From an uncultured Aquimarina sp. (GTDB lineage: Bacteria; Bacteroidota; Bacteroidia; Flavobacteriales; Flavobacteriaceae): a DNA stretch of 64,000 nucleotides. The stretch's first letter is position 1; each line of letters opens with the position of its first letter. Position numbers and translations under genes: made by a program. The notes below the pieces were generated by a model that had not been told where the DNA came from, did not search any database, and saw nothing but the letters and a program-made list of their open reading frames with translations. Positions 35,714 through 43,858 of the stretch are shown here, one piece after another. The DNA lies in the NCBI RefSeq assembly GCF_947496855.1, contig NZ_CANMED010000003.1:62001-126000 (forward strand). Direction: 5' to 3'.

Positions 35714-36487
35714 CTACATAATATTATTAGGAGTGCCTTGCAAATCAACAGCAAAAAGGGCTATTATAGACCCTAAATAATATTCATTGATGATGTGATA
35801 ATGATAAAAATCGTCACCCTCACTGTGCTGTGTCGAAGTGTTATGTCCTCCAGAAACATCCAAATCTATTGGATTATCACCGGTCGAGTTACATTTTCTA
35901 CCATAAATTAAAAATCCATCTGATAAGATTCCTACCAATTTTTCATCGTCATGAGAAAGCACGGTATTTTCCGGAACATCCGAAGATTCAACATGGTAGT
36001 GATACCCTGAAGGCCCATTGTGAGCTCCTGCATAATCAAATGTTTCTACAATCATTTCTTCTATTGGCCTATTGTCCCCTTCTTGATCATTAAAAATAGG
36101 GACTCCCGTTACAGAAATACCAATTGCACCTAGCCCTGTAGCCGTAGTCGAAGCGGCTATTTCTGGCGCAGAAGGAACAGTAACAGTAATGCTACGACTT
36201 CCAATACCTCCAGGAGTTAAACGAGTAGCCACTACCGGATCAATATATAAAGGTTCGGTTTCTGCCCAGTAAGGAGACGTGTGATTAGGTAAACCATTTG
36301 ATTCAATAGTAATTTCGTCACTATCAAAAGAAATAGTAACAGCATCAGGATTAAATTCATCAAATGCAGATAATGGTGTGCTACCTTCGGTTGATGGATC
36401 CCCTGTATTGTTCGAATCATCCTTACAAGATGAAATTAAAATAATAGCTCCCAAAAGGAACAAAGATGTGAATTTTGAGTTTTTCAT
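35714..36487 (-). CDS. YHYH-domain lipoprotein
   Basis: A 257-residue lipoprotein with lipobox LISSC (C21), a low-complexity linker rich in Asp, Asn, Thr and Ser, then the YHYH domain. Diagnostic segments are DYAGAHNGPSGYHYHVES (about 150-168), a second DDFYHYH (about 225-231) and GILSDGFLIYGRKCN between them. The His clusters suggest metal binding, but no activity is known. The C-terminus lacks a sorting domain. Confidence 0.88.
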   Translation of the reverse strand: MKNSKFTSLFLLGAIILISSCKDDSNNTGDPSTEGSTPLSAFDEFNPDAVTISFDSDEITIESNGLPNHTSPYWAETEPLYIDPVVATRLTPGGIGSRSITVTVPSAPEIAASTTATGLGAIGISVTGVPIFNDQEGDNRPIEEMIVETFDYAGAHNGPSGYHYHVESSDVPENTVLSHDDEKLVGILSDGFLIYGRKCNSTGDNPIDLDVSGGHNTSTQHSEGDDFYHYHIINEYYLGSIIALFAVDLQGTPNNIM

Positions 36488-36730
36488 ATTTTTAAATTTA
36501 AATGTAAGTGTGTTATAGTTAGACTTTACTATTTAAAAAAGGTTTAATTGTGGTGAAGATTTAATAACTGTTAGCCTAAACGTCTCTTTTATAACTCGTT
36601 TATTTTCTTAAGTAGCAATATGAATTACTTTAATCTTAAGTATGAAATATATTGAACTTCTTAAAGTCACAGATTGGTGTTAATAGGATAGGTATCTCCT
36701 AGAGCAAATCTCATAACAAGTTTTAAAACA

Positions 36731-37291
36731 TTATTTTACATTCATTAATGCAACATACATTGCATCTAGAAAGTCTTGCTGTTTTTTATCGTCCTTAAAA
36801 TAGCGTTGATATAACACACTACAGCCTTCTACATCTAAGATGTTAGATGTATCAAAAGACCAGTTGTCTCGGTTCTTTACTGTAATATCTAGACTACAAC
36901 CTTCTTCTTTCCATTTTTTGTAAAATGCTGTTTCATTGTTGGGTGCTACTTCAAAATCTGCATACACACTATATCCGCTCATATCTTTATTAAAAAACTT
37001 GTAAATAGTAGTAATGGGCACACCACCCCAATTAATCGTTCTACCTCCTGATAATTCAAAACCAGTGAGGTATTTTTCATTCATTATCGAACCTTGCTCT
37101 CCTTTTTTTAGGAAGTGTTTTTCGAAGTTTAACTTAGTCCCTTCTGGTATCGCTATTTCTTTAATTGTTATAGGCTCTGTGGTTATGAAATAGGGATTGT
37201 TAGCAGGCGATCCATTAGGGTTTAAGGTAAGGTCACAAGCAATAAAGAAACTTATAATTAATGTAATAAAAGATAATTTTAAGAATTTCAT
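36731..37291 (-). CDS. Lipoprotein of unknown function
   Basis: A 186-residue protein with lipobox FFIAC (C19) followed by an Asn/Pro-rich linker (LTLNPNGSPANNPYFITTEP) and a beta-rich domain with three further Cys (including EEGCS and VEGCS), which could form a disulfide in the periplasm. I recognise no family. It is flanked on both sides by gaps of about 245 bp and is probably monocistronic. Confidence 0.75.
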   Translation of the reverse strand: MKFLKLSFITLIISFFIACDLTLNPNGSPANNPYFITTEPITIKEIAIPEGTKLNFEKHFLKKGEQGSIMNEKYLTGFELSGGRTINWGGVPITTIYKFFNKDMSGYSVYADFEVAPNNETAFYKKWKEEGCSLDITVKNRDNWSFDTSNILDVEGCSVLYQRYFKDDKKQQDFLDAMYVALMNVK

Positions 37292-37403
37292 AATCTGTTT
37301 TCTATTTTTCTGTTTCAGTAGAAAAGTAACGTATTTTCTAAACCATCACCAACGTACAACTAGTATACATTACAAACCTATGTTAGATAAAATAAAAAAA
37401 CAA

Positions 37404-37440
37404 CCATAATACACAAAAGCAATATGGTTGTTAAATATAT
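37404..37440 (-). terminator. Hairpin terminator after the 37540 gene
   Basis: AACAACCATA and TATGGTTGTT pair perfectly (10 bp) across a short loop. On the minus strand the second arm runs into TTTTTTTATTTTATC. A related hairpin with the same flanking bases occurs at 62567-62612. Confidence 0.65.
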
Positions 37441-37539
37441 ATTCTTACTCATAGTTTCTACTAGTCACAGACCAGTACTCTTGAGGCTTAAACCACTGAA
37501 TTTTAACAAAAAAATCCTTTCTAGAGCCTTATACGACGG

Positions 37540-37941
37540 TTACTGTTTCTTTTTTATTTTAGTCAAAATGTGTGATAATATTAAAAACAAGAACGCTATT
37601 CCAAAGCCTAAAACTCCTATATTAATTCCTGCTATAGTCTTTTCACTTCCATCTAAATATTTCATAGAACCACCATATCCATCTTTTAAGAAGAATGCTA
37701 ATAAAAATCCTCCTGTAACCATAAGACTTAATAAAGTGCTTAATTGGACTTCTTTTTTATACCAGACTAACCACAAGCATAATACTCCGATACTTGAGTT
37801 AGTTATCAATTGCCAAACTTCATGAATTCTGGCATGAGGAGTCCAATCTGGGTTCCAAACATGCGTTTCATTGATATCCAAAAAAGGGACGACAAACGCA
37901 TATAGAATTATACTAAATGTTATTGCTATTTTTTTTATCAT
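37540..37941 (-). CDS. Small integral membrane protein, unknown function
   Basis: A 133-residue protein with four predicted membrane helices (about 4-20, 43-63, 72-90 and 105-126). The segment NETHVWNPDWTPHARIHEVW between helices 1 and 2 is conserved-looking and His/Trp rich. I recall similar small DoxX-like or DUF6640-like proteins with this HxxWNPxWxxHAR motif, but cannot assign a function. It stands 81 bp after the hydrolase gene on the same strand, so it may share its transcript. Confidence 0.7.
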   Translation of the reverse strand: MIKKIAITFSIILYAFVVPFLDINETHVWNPDWTPHARIHEVWQLITNSSIGVLCLWLVWYKKEVQLSTLLSLMVTGGFLLAFFLKDGYGGSMKYLDGSEKTIAGINIGVLGFGIAFLFLILSHILTKIKKKQ

Positions 37942-38022
37942 GACTATTTGTTTTTAGATTACACATCTAATACTATATAGGGTATTTCACTTCAATGGTT
38001 CTCAATCCTTGAGTAAACCTTT

Positions 38023-38931
38023 TTAATCAAGAGAATTGCTATTAGTTGTTTCATGGATTTCGTTTCTAAATTCCTGATAATATGACAAAACACCGCTTGG
38101 ATCTTCAATTTGCGGCCAATGTCCAATAGCTTCCCCCAATAGCTTTACTTTAGGATTAGGAATCAGTTCTTTATATCGATTAGCCATATGAATACCAGAA
38201 TTGGGATCGAATGGCCCATTTATAAAGCACATTGGAATCTTTGTGTTTTGCATAGCACTGATCCATCTTTCTTGATGGTTTAATTTGTCAAAAACCAGCC
38301 TCCCTATCAAATATGCGATTGACTTACCGTCCTTATAATTTAAAATATTCCAGAATTGATGTATGAGTTGGTCAGTAGGTTGGGTGTTGGGACCAAAAAC
38401 TGATTTTACTGATTTTTCTAATTTCTTTTTAGTGAGAAGCTGGCTCAACAATTTCCCAATAGGTTTGGGAGATTGAGAAAGCAGTCGCTGTATCATTCTA
38501 GGTTTGTAGCTATCCATAAACAAACCACCGTTCATAAACACAACGGATTGCATGGTAAAGCTGTTTTGTGAAGCTAAGTCCCTAGCTAATAATTCTTGTA
38601 CAATACTAACTCCTAGATCGTGTGACAGGATATGGGTTTGTTTGATACCCCAAAACTCAATTAAAAAGTTGACCATTTCGCTATGTTCCTGAAAGTTATA
38701 GTCATGATTTTTGGGTTTATCAGAAAAACCCATACCTAAATAATCAAATGTAAAAACGGTATAATTTTTTACCAAATTTCCCCAAACAGATTTCCACTCG
38801 AAGGTATTGAATGGATACCCGTGAAGTATTAAAAGGTTAGGACCATTACCTTCCTTTATATAAAATATTTGATGACCGTTTATAACTGTTGTCCTACCCC
38901 TATTCTTCCAAGCAATCACTTCTTTGTCCAT
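38023..38931 (-). CDS. Alpha/beta hydrolase of the epoxide hydrolase/dehalogenase type
   Basis: A 302-residue cytoplasmic alpha/beta hydrolase. The oxyanion segment HGYP is at 37-40. The nucleophile elbow is SHDLGV with Asp at 105, not Ser, as in epoxide hydrolases and haloalkane dehalogenases. The acid is probably D242 (GPFDPNSG), and the base H271 (GHWPQIEDP). A cap domain spans about 140-215. The gene lies 33 bp after the AraC-type gene on the same strand, so the regulator probably controls it. The substrate cannot be read from sequence. Confidence 0.88.
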   Translation of the reverse strand: MDKEVIAWKNRGRTTVINGHQIFYIKEGNGPNLLILHGYPFNTFEWKSVWGNLVKNYTVFTFDYLGMGFSDKPKNHDYNFQEHSEMVNFLIEFWGIKQTHILSHDLGVSIVQELLARDLASQNSFTMQSVVFMNGGLFMDSYKPRMIQRLLSQSPKPIGKLLSQLLTKKKLEKSVKSVFGPNTQPTDQLIHQFWNILNYKDGKSIAYLIGRLVFDKLNHQERWISAMQNTKIPMCFINGPFDPNSGIHMANRYKELIPNPKVKLLGEAIGHWPQIEDPSGVLSYYQEFRNEIHETTNSNSLD

Positions 38932-38964
38932 TCCAAGCTTAGTATGATTAATAATATCACAAAG

Positions 38965-39714
38965 CTACTTATTAGGTATGATAGAAATTTGTAAAAATCG
39001 GTCGTTTTCGTTATTTGACAGGCTTTTTGGAGTGTGGTTGGTATACTTTTTTATTTCTTTATTAAAATGAGATCTGTCGTAATAGTTTTGGTTAGAGAAT
39101 AATTCTCCTTTTTTGATGTCTTTGAATGATGCCGAACATCTTATTATATTACAATAACTTTTTAGTGAAAGCCCGAACGTTTTATTAAAATATCTGTTAA
39201 TTTGCCTACTAGACCAAAATACTTTATCCGTAAAATAGCTTACACTTTCATTGCCTTTAGTTTCACTCAACAACCTGAATAGATTAAGTTTTCGATTATC
39301 TACGTTTCTTTCTTTATTAATTTCTTCACTTATTATTGAACTTAACCTATCAATCGTATCTAGGTTTTCGGAAAAGTCAAATGAATTTAGATTCCAAAAA
39401 GCATCGGGTAACTTTTTTTCCGAATTTAACAACGGAGCAATACTTTCGCAGAATATATATTCCGCAGCTGGTAATTTGAATTGTATTCCGAAAAGTTGAT
39501 GATTTGGAGGAATCACCACCTCTACCTCTTTTGTGTATAGTCCTGTTAACACAGTACTTTGGTATTTATAATTATCAAAGTAAACGATAACATCAAAAAA
39601 ACCGTCAGGTAAAATCGTATAATCAAGTTTTTTTGATGAATCGTTGTCTAACCACCAAAAACACCTGACATACTGTTTCAAAACCTCATTAGATGCTTGT
39701 TGGTAGTAAGTCAT
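38965..39714 (-). CDS. AraC-family transcriptional regulator
   Basis: A 249-residue regulator with an N-terminal effector domain of the DUF6597 type (VLKQYVRCFWWLDND...ILPDGFFDVIVYFD, IQFKLPAAEYIF) and a C-terminal AraC helix-turn-helix pair (about 155-235: SYFTDKVFWSSRQINRYFNK and the second half YYDRSHFNKEIKKYTNHTPK). The second helix-turn-helix has the typical D-x-SHF-x-K-x-F-K pattern with YDRSHFNKEIKKYT. It is directly upstream of the hydrolase gene. An 18-bp perfect inverted repeat lies 42 bp before the start codon. Confidence 0.88.
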   Translation of the reverse strand: MTYYQQASNEVLKQYVRCFWWLDNDSSKKLDYTILPDGFFDVIVYFDNYKYQSTVLTGLYTKEVEVVIPPNHQLFGIQFKLPAAEYIFCESIAPLLNSEKKLPDAFWNLNSFDFSENLDTIDRLSSIISEEINKERNVDNRKLNLFRLLSETKGNESVSYFTDKVFWSSRQINRYFNKTFGLSLKSYCNIIRCSASFKDIKKGELFSNQNYYDRSHFNKEIKKYTNHTPKSLSNNENDRFLQISIIPNK

Positions 39715-39755
39715 ATCCTATACTTCAAGTTTGGGTTAGTTTATATTTTATCAGT

Positions 39756-39801
39756 TTTGTATATAATTAGTTATGTGGTTAAGTAACTAATTATATACAA
39801 A
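39756..39801. repeat. Perfect 18-bp inverted repeat upstream of the AraC-type gene
   Basis: TTTGTATATAATTAGTTA (39756-39773) and its exact complement (39784-39801) flank a 10-base loop. The GTATATAATTA arm resembles the arms of the attC-like palindrome at 59435-59568. It could be an operator for the regulator or a compact cassette-type site. Confidence 0.7.
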
Positions 39802-39885
39802 TCGAATAAGTAATTTGCGAGATTTTCTGTAAAAAACTCATTACTAAGTTATTAATATTATAAGGTATTATGCACAGTGTTCTTT

Positions 39886-40097
39886 TATTTTTCTACCAAT
39901 ACCCTTAACTATTTCCACGTGTCTAAGTTTAACATCTTCTTTATTCAAATTGGCTCTTAGTTGGATGCCAATCAACTGACCAAAAAAAACCATCGTTCTT
40001 TCTTTTCTTGATTTTGAATCCTTTCTTTTTGGGGTTGTTTACACCCTAAAAACATGCTGAAGATTATTAATATAAAAAATGTTCTCATCTGTTTCAT
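39886..40097 (-). pseudogene. Short lipoprotein gene broken at a poly-T run
   Basis: ATG at 40097 opens a signal peptide with lipobox (MKQMRTFFILIIFSMFLGCK, C19) and then KQPQKERIQNQEKKERW. At a run of eight Ts (minus strand, near 39990) the frame hits a stop; inserting one T restores a continuous frame reading FGQLIGIQLRANLNKEDVK and HVEIVKGIGRK to a TAA at 39886. So this is a gene of about 70 codons with a one-base shift in a homopolymer, either a pseudogene, a slippage-switched gene or a sequencing error. Confidence 0.5.
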
Positions 40098-40112
40098 TTA
40101 GGCAATGTACTT

Positions 40113-40300
40113 CAACTGTTTGTGTATGAAACGTAACGTGTAAAAAAAGCTAACCTTTCCGATTAAAACAAAACTGTGTTTTTATATTTTATTGAGTTTT
40201 CTTTGTAAAACTAAACCAAAATATTCGACGATCTTTGCTTAGAAGCACAAACCATAGTATTAACAGAGATTTGAGCTATTTTTCATATACATTGCTACCA
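40113..40300. repeat. attC-like long palindrome, element 1
   Basis: The ends pair: TGTGTATGAAACGTAAC (40121-40137) with GCTATTTTTCATATACA (40275-40291), 12 of 17 positions. The left side begins CAAC. The element shares its ends and much of its left interior with the one at 43627-43822, so it is a dispersed repeat. It lies just downstream of the PD40 gene. Confidence 0.5.
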
Positions 40301-40353
40301 AACGTTTCTACGATTACTTTCAAAATTATATGTACTAAATTTATTGTTACTTC

Positions 40354-41259
40354 TTAAAAATTAACTGATCTTAACTTATCAATAATTTCTGTGCTTACCC
40401 AATACACATTTGATGACTCATCTTCGTCGGATCTATTAAAAAACAAATATTTGCCATCTGGCGTGATACTCGGGCACGATTCACTAAAATTAGAATTTAC
40501 TTCATTTCCAAGAGGAATTGGTTTTGTCCATGTACCGTCTTTTTCCTTAAAGCAGACATAAATATCGTGATCTTCATTTTCTTTCTTTCGATTATATACC
40601 AATAAATACTCTTGAGATGGAGAAATAAACCCGTGATGACCAAATTCAAGTTCTATTTCTTGTACTTCAGGAAATTCACCGTTTTTGTTGGGCGCATAAT
40701 ACATTTTCGCTTTTGAAATACTTGTATAAAAAAGATCTCCATTTTTAGCTTGATTAATATAAAAAACTAGGTCATCATTAATAGGTGAATCAAGTTTTAT
40801 TGCATCACTCCAAGAGTCCTCTAAACGGTTTACGTACCAAATTTTCTCATCCGAAAAAATAGAATCAAAAGCTGTGAAGTAAATCCTTTTGTCATTAAGA
40901 CTAACGGATGGATATAATTCCTCATTTTTTTTCCCATCGGTAAAATTTGCTCTTTTAACGGGAGTCCATTTATTACCTTTAAGTTTTGAGAAATAGATAG
41001 ATGATGTTTCTTCATCTTTTTCATGAGCTGAAAAATATATTTCATCTAAATCAGGAGAAAACGAAATAGTTGATGCGTTCCTTCCGTTGATTGAAACAAT
41101 TCCAGGAGCAAAAACTTCTGGAATTAAACCTGGTGGTTTTTGTCCAAAATAGAGGTTTTCTGTAGTTGATGAATCACTAACTATTGAGTGCTGTTTTTTA
41201 TTTTTACAAGCATTTACAAACAATGCAAATACAAGTATTAATAATTTAATAAATTTCAT
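40354..41259 (-). CDS. PD40/TolB-like beta-propeller lipoprotein
   Basis: A 301-residue lipoprotein (lipobox VNAC, C18) with WD40-like (PD40) beta-propeller repeats: [53 protein letters not shown] and [18 protein letters not shown] recur about every 60-70 residues. Such periplasmic propellers usually bind partner proteins, and many are sensors or TolB relatives; none is shown here. Monocistronic between attC-like elements. Confidence 0.85.
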   Translation of the reverse strand: MKFIKLLILVFALFVNACKNKKQHSIVSDSSTTENLYFGQKPPGLIPEVFAPGIVSINGRNASTISFSPDLDEIYFSAHEKDEETSSIYFSKLKGNKWTPVKRANFTDGKKNEELYPSVSLNDKRIYFTAFDSIFSDEKIWYVNRLEDSWSDAIKLDSPINDDLVFYINQAKNGDLFYTSISKAKMYYAPNKNGEFPEVQEIELEFGHHGFISPSQEYLLVYNRKKENEDHDIYVCFKEKDGTWTKPIPLGNEVNSNFSESCPSITPDGKYLFFNRSDEDESSNVYWVSTEIIDKLRSVNF

Positions 41260-41286
41260 GCTATTTCTTTGTTGTTTATATGTTTG

Positions 41287-41419
41287 CTAATGGTCTAGTG
41301 TTTGAGTAGTAGCGGATTTCTACTTACAGGCCTTTCTGTTCTGCACTGACCTTTGTTTTTATGTTTTTACTTTTATTTTGTCTCTTAAACCGCTATTACT
41401 TATACTCATTGTTAACACC
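41287..41419. repeat. attC-like long palindrome, element 2
   Basis: GTTTGAGTAGTAGCGG (41300-41315) pairs with CCGCTATTACTTATAC (41390-41405), and the right end runs on to CATTGTTAACACC. It starts 7 bases after the GIY-YIG stop codon, the usual place of attC in a cassette. Confidence 0.55.
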
Positions 41420-41425
41420 TGCTTT

Positions 41426-41764
41426 TTATTTATAGATACTTTCAATATTCAACTCTTCGGTTATCATTTTCTGCAGAGTTTTCAATTCCTTATTGTAGTT
41501 AATATTTTCTTTTTCTTTCTTTTTTAATTCTGATAAAACGTCAAACGCAAAATTTTCCTCTCCATACTCATTCCAATCTTTTTGGAAACTCCTACTCCTA
41601 TGGTTACCGAATTTGAGTTCCATTTTATGTCTGTTCCATTTTGATTCCATATCAATACTATGGTCAATCAGAATTTTATTATTCTTAATGTTTTTTATTT
41701 GAAAAACTCCCATTGGAATTTTCATTTGTTTGTACTCTTCTTTAAGTTCTTTTTTTGTTTTCAT
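41426..41764 (-). CDS. GIY-YIG-like nuclease family protein, copy 1
   Basis: A 112-residue protein with the Bacteroidota GIY-YIG-like layout: MGVFQIKNIKNNKILIDHS in place of the GIY...YIG strands, then KWNRHKMELKFGNHR and FQKDWNEYGEENFAFDVL. The canonical GIY and YIG tripeptides are lost (GVF and LID), so catalytic activity is doubtful. The start is 1 bp after the stop of the SnoaL-like gene, so the pair is translationally coupled. It is about 85% identical to the copy at 42848. Confidence 0.8.
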   Translation of the reverse strand: MKTKKELKEEYKQMKIPMGVFQIKNIKNNKILIDHSIDMESKWNRHKMELKFGNHRSRSFQKDWNEYGEENFAFDVLSELKKKEKENINYNKELKTLQKMITEELNIESIYK

Positions 41765-41765
41765 A

Positions 41766-42179
41766 TTACATAAATCCTAATTGTTTCATAACAGTTATTC
41801 TGTCAAAAACTTGAGTATGTCCATTAATTAAATTGTCCTTGAAATGATAAATTGTTAACCCTTTTGTATTTATGGTTTTTCTAGTTGGTGGATATCCGCC
41901 AATCATACCAAGGTTTGTACCAGTTAATATCCAAGTTATAGCAACGTGATTTTCTTCTGGAATTGCAGATGTTATTTCAAAATTCATATCAGGAAATGAA
42001 TTGAATGAAAAATTCAATCGTTCTTCGAATTCAGAATGAGATAAAGTTTTTCCTTCCCAAGGGTCAGTTGTATCAAGATGGATTGTATATTCTGGATGAA
42101 CATATTGTTCAACTTTATCAAAATTCTTTTTATTCCAAATTTCAGTCATAAATTCCCGAAGGAAAGATTCTTTGTTCAT
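41766..42179 (-). CDS. SnoaL-like polyketide cyclase/ester cyclase family protein, copy 1
   Basis: A 137-residue protein with a SnoaL-like NTF2 fold: FMTEIWNKKNFDKVEQYVHP, the HLDTTDPWEGK segment, FSFNSFPDMNFEITSAI, VAITWILTGTNLG and a terminal FDRITVMKQLGF. Most such proteins are uncharacterised small-molecule cyclases or hydratases. It is coupled to the GIY-YIG-like gene and is nearly identical to the copy at 43185. The start is preceded by the motif GTTAGCACCAACTT shared with copy 2. Confidence 0.88.
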   Translation of the reverse strand: MNKESFLREFMTEIWNKKNFDKVEQYVHPEYTIHLDTTDPWEGKTLSHSEFEERLNFSFNSFPDMNFEITSAIPEENHVAITWILTGTNLGMIGGYPPTRKTINTKGLTIYHFKDNLINGHTQVFDRITVMKQLGFM

Positions 42180-42223
42180 CTTCTTTTTTTTAAGTTGGTG
42201 CTAACGTTTAGGTGTTGTTGCGC

Positions 42224-42679
42224 TTAGCTATTTATTATACGCTCAAATTTTATTTTTCTAATTCCGTGGTCAGTATTCCATTGTTTAACTTCTTTGAAAT
42301 CAAATTTTTTATACAATTCAGTTGCAGGCCTATTTTCCAGTCCAGTCTCGACAACAAAAAGATTTGAATCAAATGTATCAAAAACAAATTCCATCAATTT
42401 TCTCGCAATTCCTTTTCTAAAAAAGGATGGATTAACAACTAAACTATGAATGTCTGTAAATTTACTGTTGTGCTCGACCTCAATTACTCCAGCAAGTTCT
42501 CTATCTTTCAAGTATCCAAAAAACTCTGTGTTACTATTAATGTATTTTTCAAGAGGTCTTTTCAAAGGAGGAAAATCAGTAGCATTTAATAATTCGGCTT
42601 CTATCTTATATGCTAATTGAAAAACTGAACGTATTTTTTTAGAGACCTCAATTTCATTATTCTGGAGCTTTTCAATCAT
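42224..42679 (-). CDS. GNAT-family N-acetyltransferase
   Basis: A 151-residue GNAT acetyltransferase from ATG 42679; the longer frame needs a TTG start. Core motifs are LAGVIEVEHNSKFTDIHSLV (strands 2-4), FFRKGIARKLMEFVF with the acetyl-CoA loop R-K-G-I-A-R, and ELYKKFDFKEVKQW near the end. The substrate is unknown. The gene lies between the two SnoaL/GIY-YIG units. Confidence 0.85.
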   Translation of the reverse strand: MIEKLQNNEIEVSKKIRSVFQLAYKIEAELLNATDFPPLKRPLEKYINSNTEFFGYLKDRELAGVIEVEHNSKFTDIHSLVVNPSFFRKGIARKLMEFVFDTFDSNLFVVETGLENRPATELYKKFDFKEVKQWNTDHGIRKIKFERIINS

Positions 42680-42680
42680 C

Positions 42681-42776
42681 TTATGCAATGGTTTGTTTAA
42701 TTAAGTACAACATGTATGAAGCAGTATGACAAGATGTTAATAAAATAACATAAATAAAAATATTAAATTTTTTCAT
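42681..42776 (-). CDS. Tiny lipoprotein-type ORF
   Basis: A 31-residue frame reads MKKFNIFIYVILLTSCHT, with a textbook lipobox LTSC (C16), then ASYMLYLIKQTIA and a stop one base before the GNAT start codon. It is either a truncated lipoprotein gene or a very small lipoprotein translated just before the acetyltransferase. Confidence 0.35.
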   Translation of the reverse strand: MKKFNIFIYVILLTSCHTASYMLYLIKQTIA

Positions 42777-42789
42777 AATTGATACTAGT

Positions 42790-42839
42790 GTTTAACAGGT
42801 AGTCGATTTAGAATTAGTAAACTTTTAAGTGTTAGCACC
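42790..42839. repeat. Short attC-like element or relic, element 3
   Basis: On the gene (minus) strand it starts with GGTGCTAAC straight after GIY-YIG copy 2 and ends with GTTAAAC, matching the GTTRRRY form of an integron core. Arms pair poorly, so it may be a relic. Confidence 0.3.
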
Positions 42840-42847
42840 TGCTTTTC

Positions 42848-43183
42848 TCAGTATGTACTTTCAATATTGAGTTCCTCAATCATCATATTTTCAAGAGTTT
42901 TTAATTCTTTATTATAATTAACATTTTCCTCCTCATTATTCTTTAGTTCGGACAAAACTTCAAAATCAAAATTATTTTCTCCATATTCGTTCCAATCTTT
43001 TTGAAAGGTTCTATTTCTATGATTCCCGAATTTAAGTTCCATTTTATGTCTATTCCATTTTGACTCCATATCAATGCTATTGTCAATTAGAACTTTATTG
43101 CTAACTTTATTTTTTATTTGAAAAACTCCCATTGGAATTTTCATTTGTTTATAATCTTCCTTAAGTTCTTTTTTTGTTTTCAT
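42848..43183 (-). CDS. GIY-YIG-like nuclease family protein, copy 2
   Basis: A 111-residue copy of the 41426 protein, with MGVFQIKNKVSNKVLIDNS and FQKDWNEYGENNFDFEVL at the same positions. Again the GIY/YIG residues are not kept. The start codon lies 1 bp after the stop of SnoaL copy 2. Both copies are followed by AAAAGCAGGTGYTAACA, after which the sequences diverge, which marks the end of the duplicated unit. Confidence 0.8.
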   Translation of the reverse strand: MKTKKELKEDYKQMKIPMGVFQIKNKVSNKVLIDNSIDMESKWNRHKMELKFGNHRNRTFQKDWNEYGENNFDFEVLSELKNNEEENVNYNKELKTLENMMIEELNIESTY

Positions 43184-43184
43184 T

Positions 43185-43598
43185 TTACATAAATCCTAAT
43201 TGTTTCATAACAGTTAATCTGTCAAAAACTTGAGTGTGTCCATTAATCAAATTGTCTTTGAAATGATAAATAGTCATTCCTTTAGTTTTAATAGCTTTTT
43301 TAGTTGGCGAATATTCTCCAATCATTCCAAGATTTATTCCTGTTAGAATCCAAGTTATTGCAACGTGATTTTCTTCTTGAATTGCAGATGTAATTTTAAA
43401 ATTCATATCAGGAAATGAATTGAATGAAAACTTCAATCGCTCTTTAAATTCGGAATGAGTTAAGGTTTTTCCTTCCCAAGGGTCAGAAGTGTCAAGATGA
43501 ATTGTATATTCTGGATGAACATATTGTTCAACTTTTTCAAAACCCTGTTTATTCCAAATTTTGTCCATAAATTCCCGAAGGAATGATTCTTTATTCAT
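43185..43598 (-). CDS. SnoaL-like polyketide cyclase/ester cyclase family protein, copy 2
   Basis: A 137-residue paralogue of the 41766 protein, close to 88% identical by eye, with the same PEYTIHLDT and FDRLTVMKQLGFM ends. In both copies the upstream bases read GTTAGYACCAACTT on the gene strand and then diverge, which marks the other border of the duplicated unit. Confidence 0.88.
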   Translation of the reverse strand: MNKESFLREFMDKIWNKQGFEKVEQYVHPEYTIHLDTSDPWEGKTLTHSEFKERLKFSFNSFPDMNFKITSAIQEENHVAITWILTGINLGMIGEYSPTKKAIKTKGMTIYHFKDNLINGHTQVFDRLTVMKQLGFM

Positions 43599-43626
43599 TG
43601 TGTTTCGTATTTTTTTTTTAAGTTGG

Positions 43627-43822
43627 TACTAACGGTTTGTGTATAAAACGTAGCGTGTAAAAAGATGCCAACTTTTCGGATTAACACAGAGCTGAATTTT
43701 TATATTTTGTTTTACTTTTTCTATTTTAAAAGCCAAATTCAAAAATTTGGCGGTCTTTGTAAATAAGCACGAACCTTTCGATTAATCAATTACTAGCTAT
43801 GTTTTATACACCTTGTTGCAGC
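43627..43822. repeat. attC-like long palindrome, element 4
   Basis: TGTGTATAAAACGTAGC (43638-43654) pairs with GCTATGTTTTATACACC (43796-43812) in 15 of 17 positions. The ends are ACTAACGG on the left and CCTTGTTGCAGCC on the right, so AAC and GTT sit at the two ends as in attC. It lies between the SnoaL copy 2 start and the beta-lactamase-family stop. Confidence 0.6.
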
Positions 43823-43858
43823 CAGTATTTATTTTAATTCATTGTTATAGTTTAATTT

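Noticed and set aside
37424-37825. 133-codon plus-strand frame overlapping the small membrane protein
   Set aside because: The minus-strand frame has an ATG, four clean membrane helices and a terminator; the plus-strand frame has none of these.
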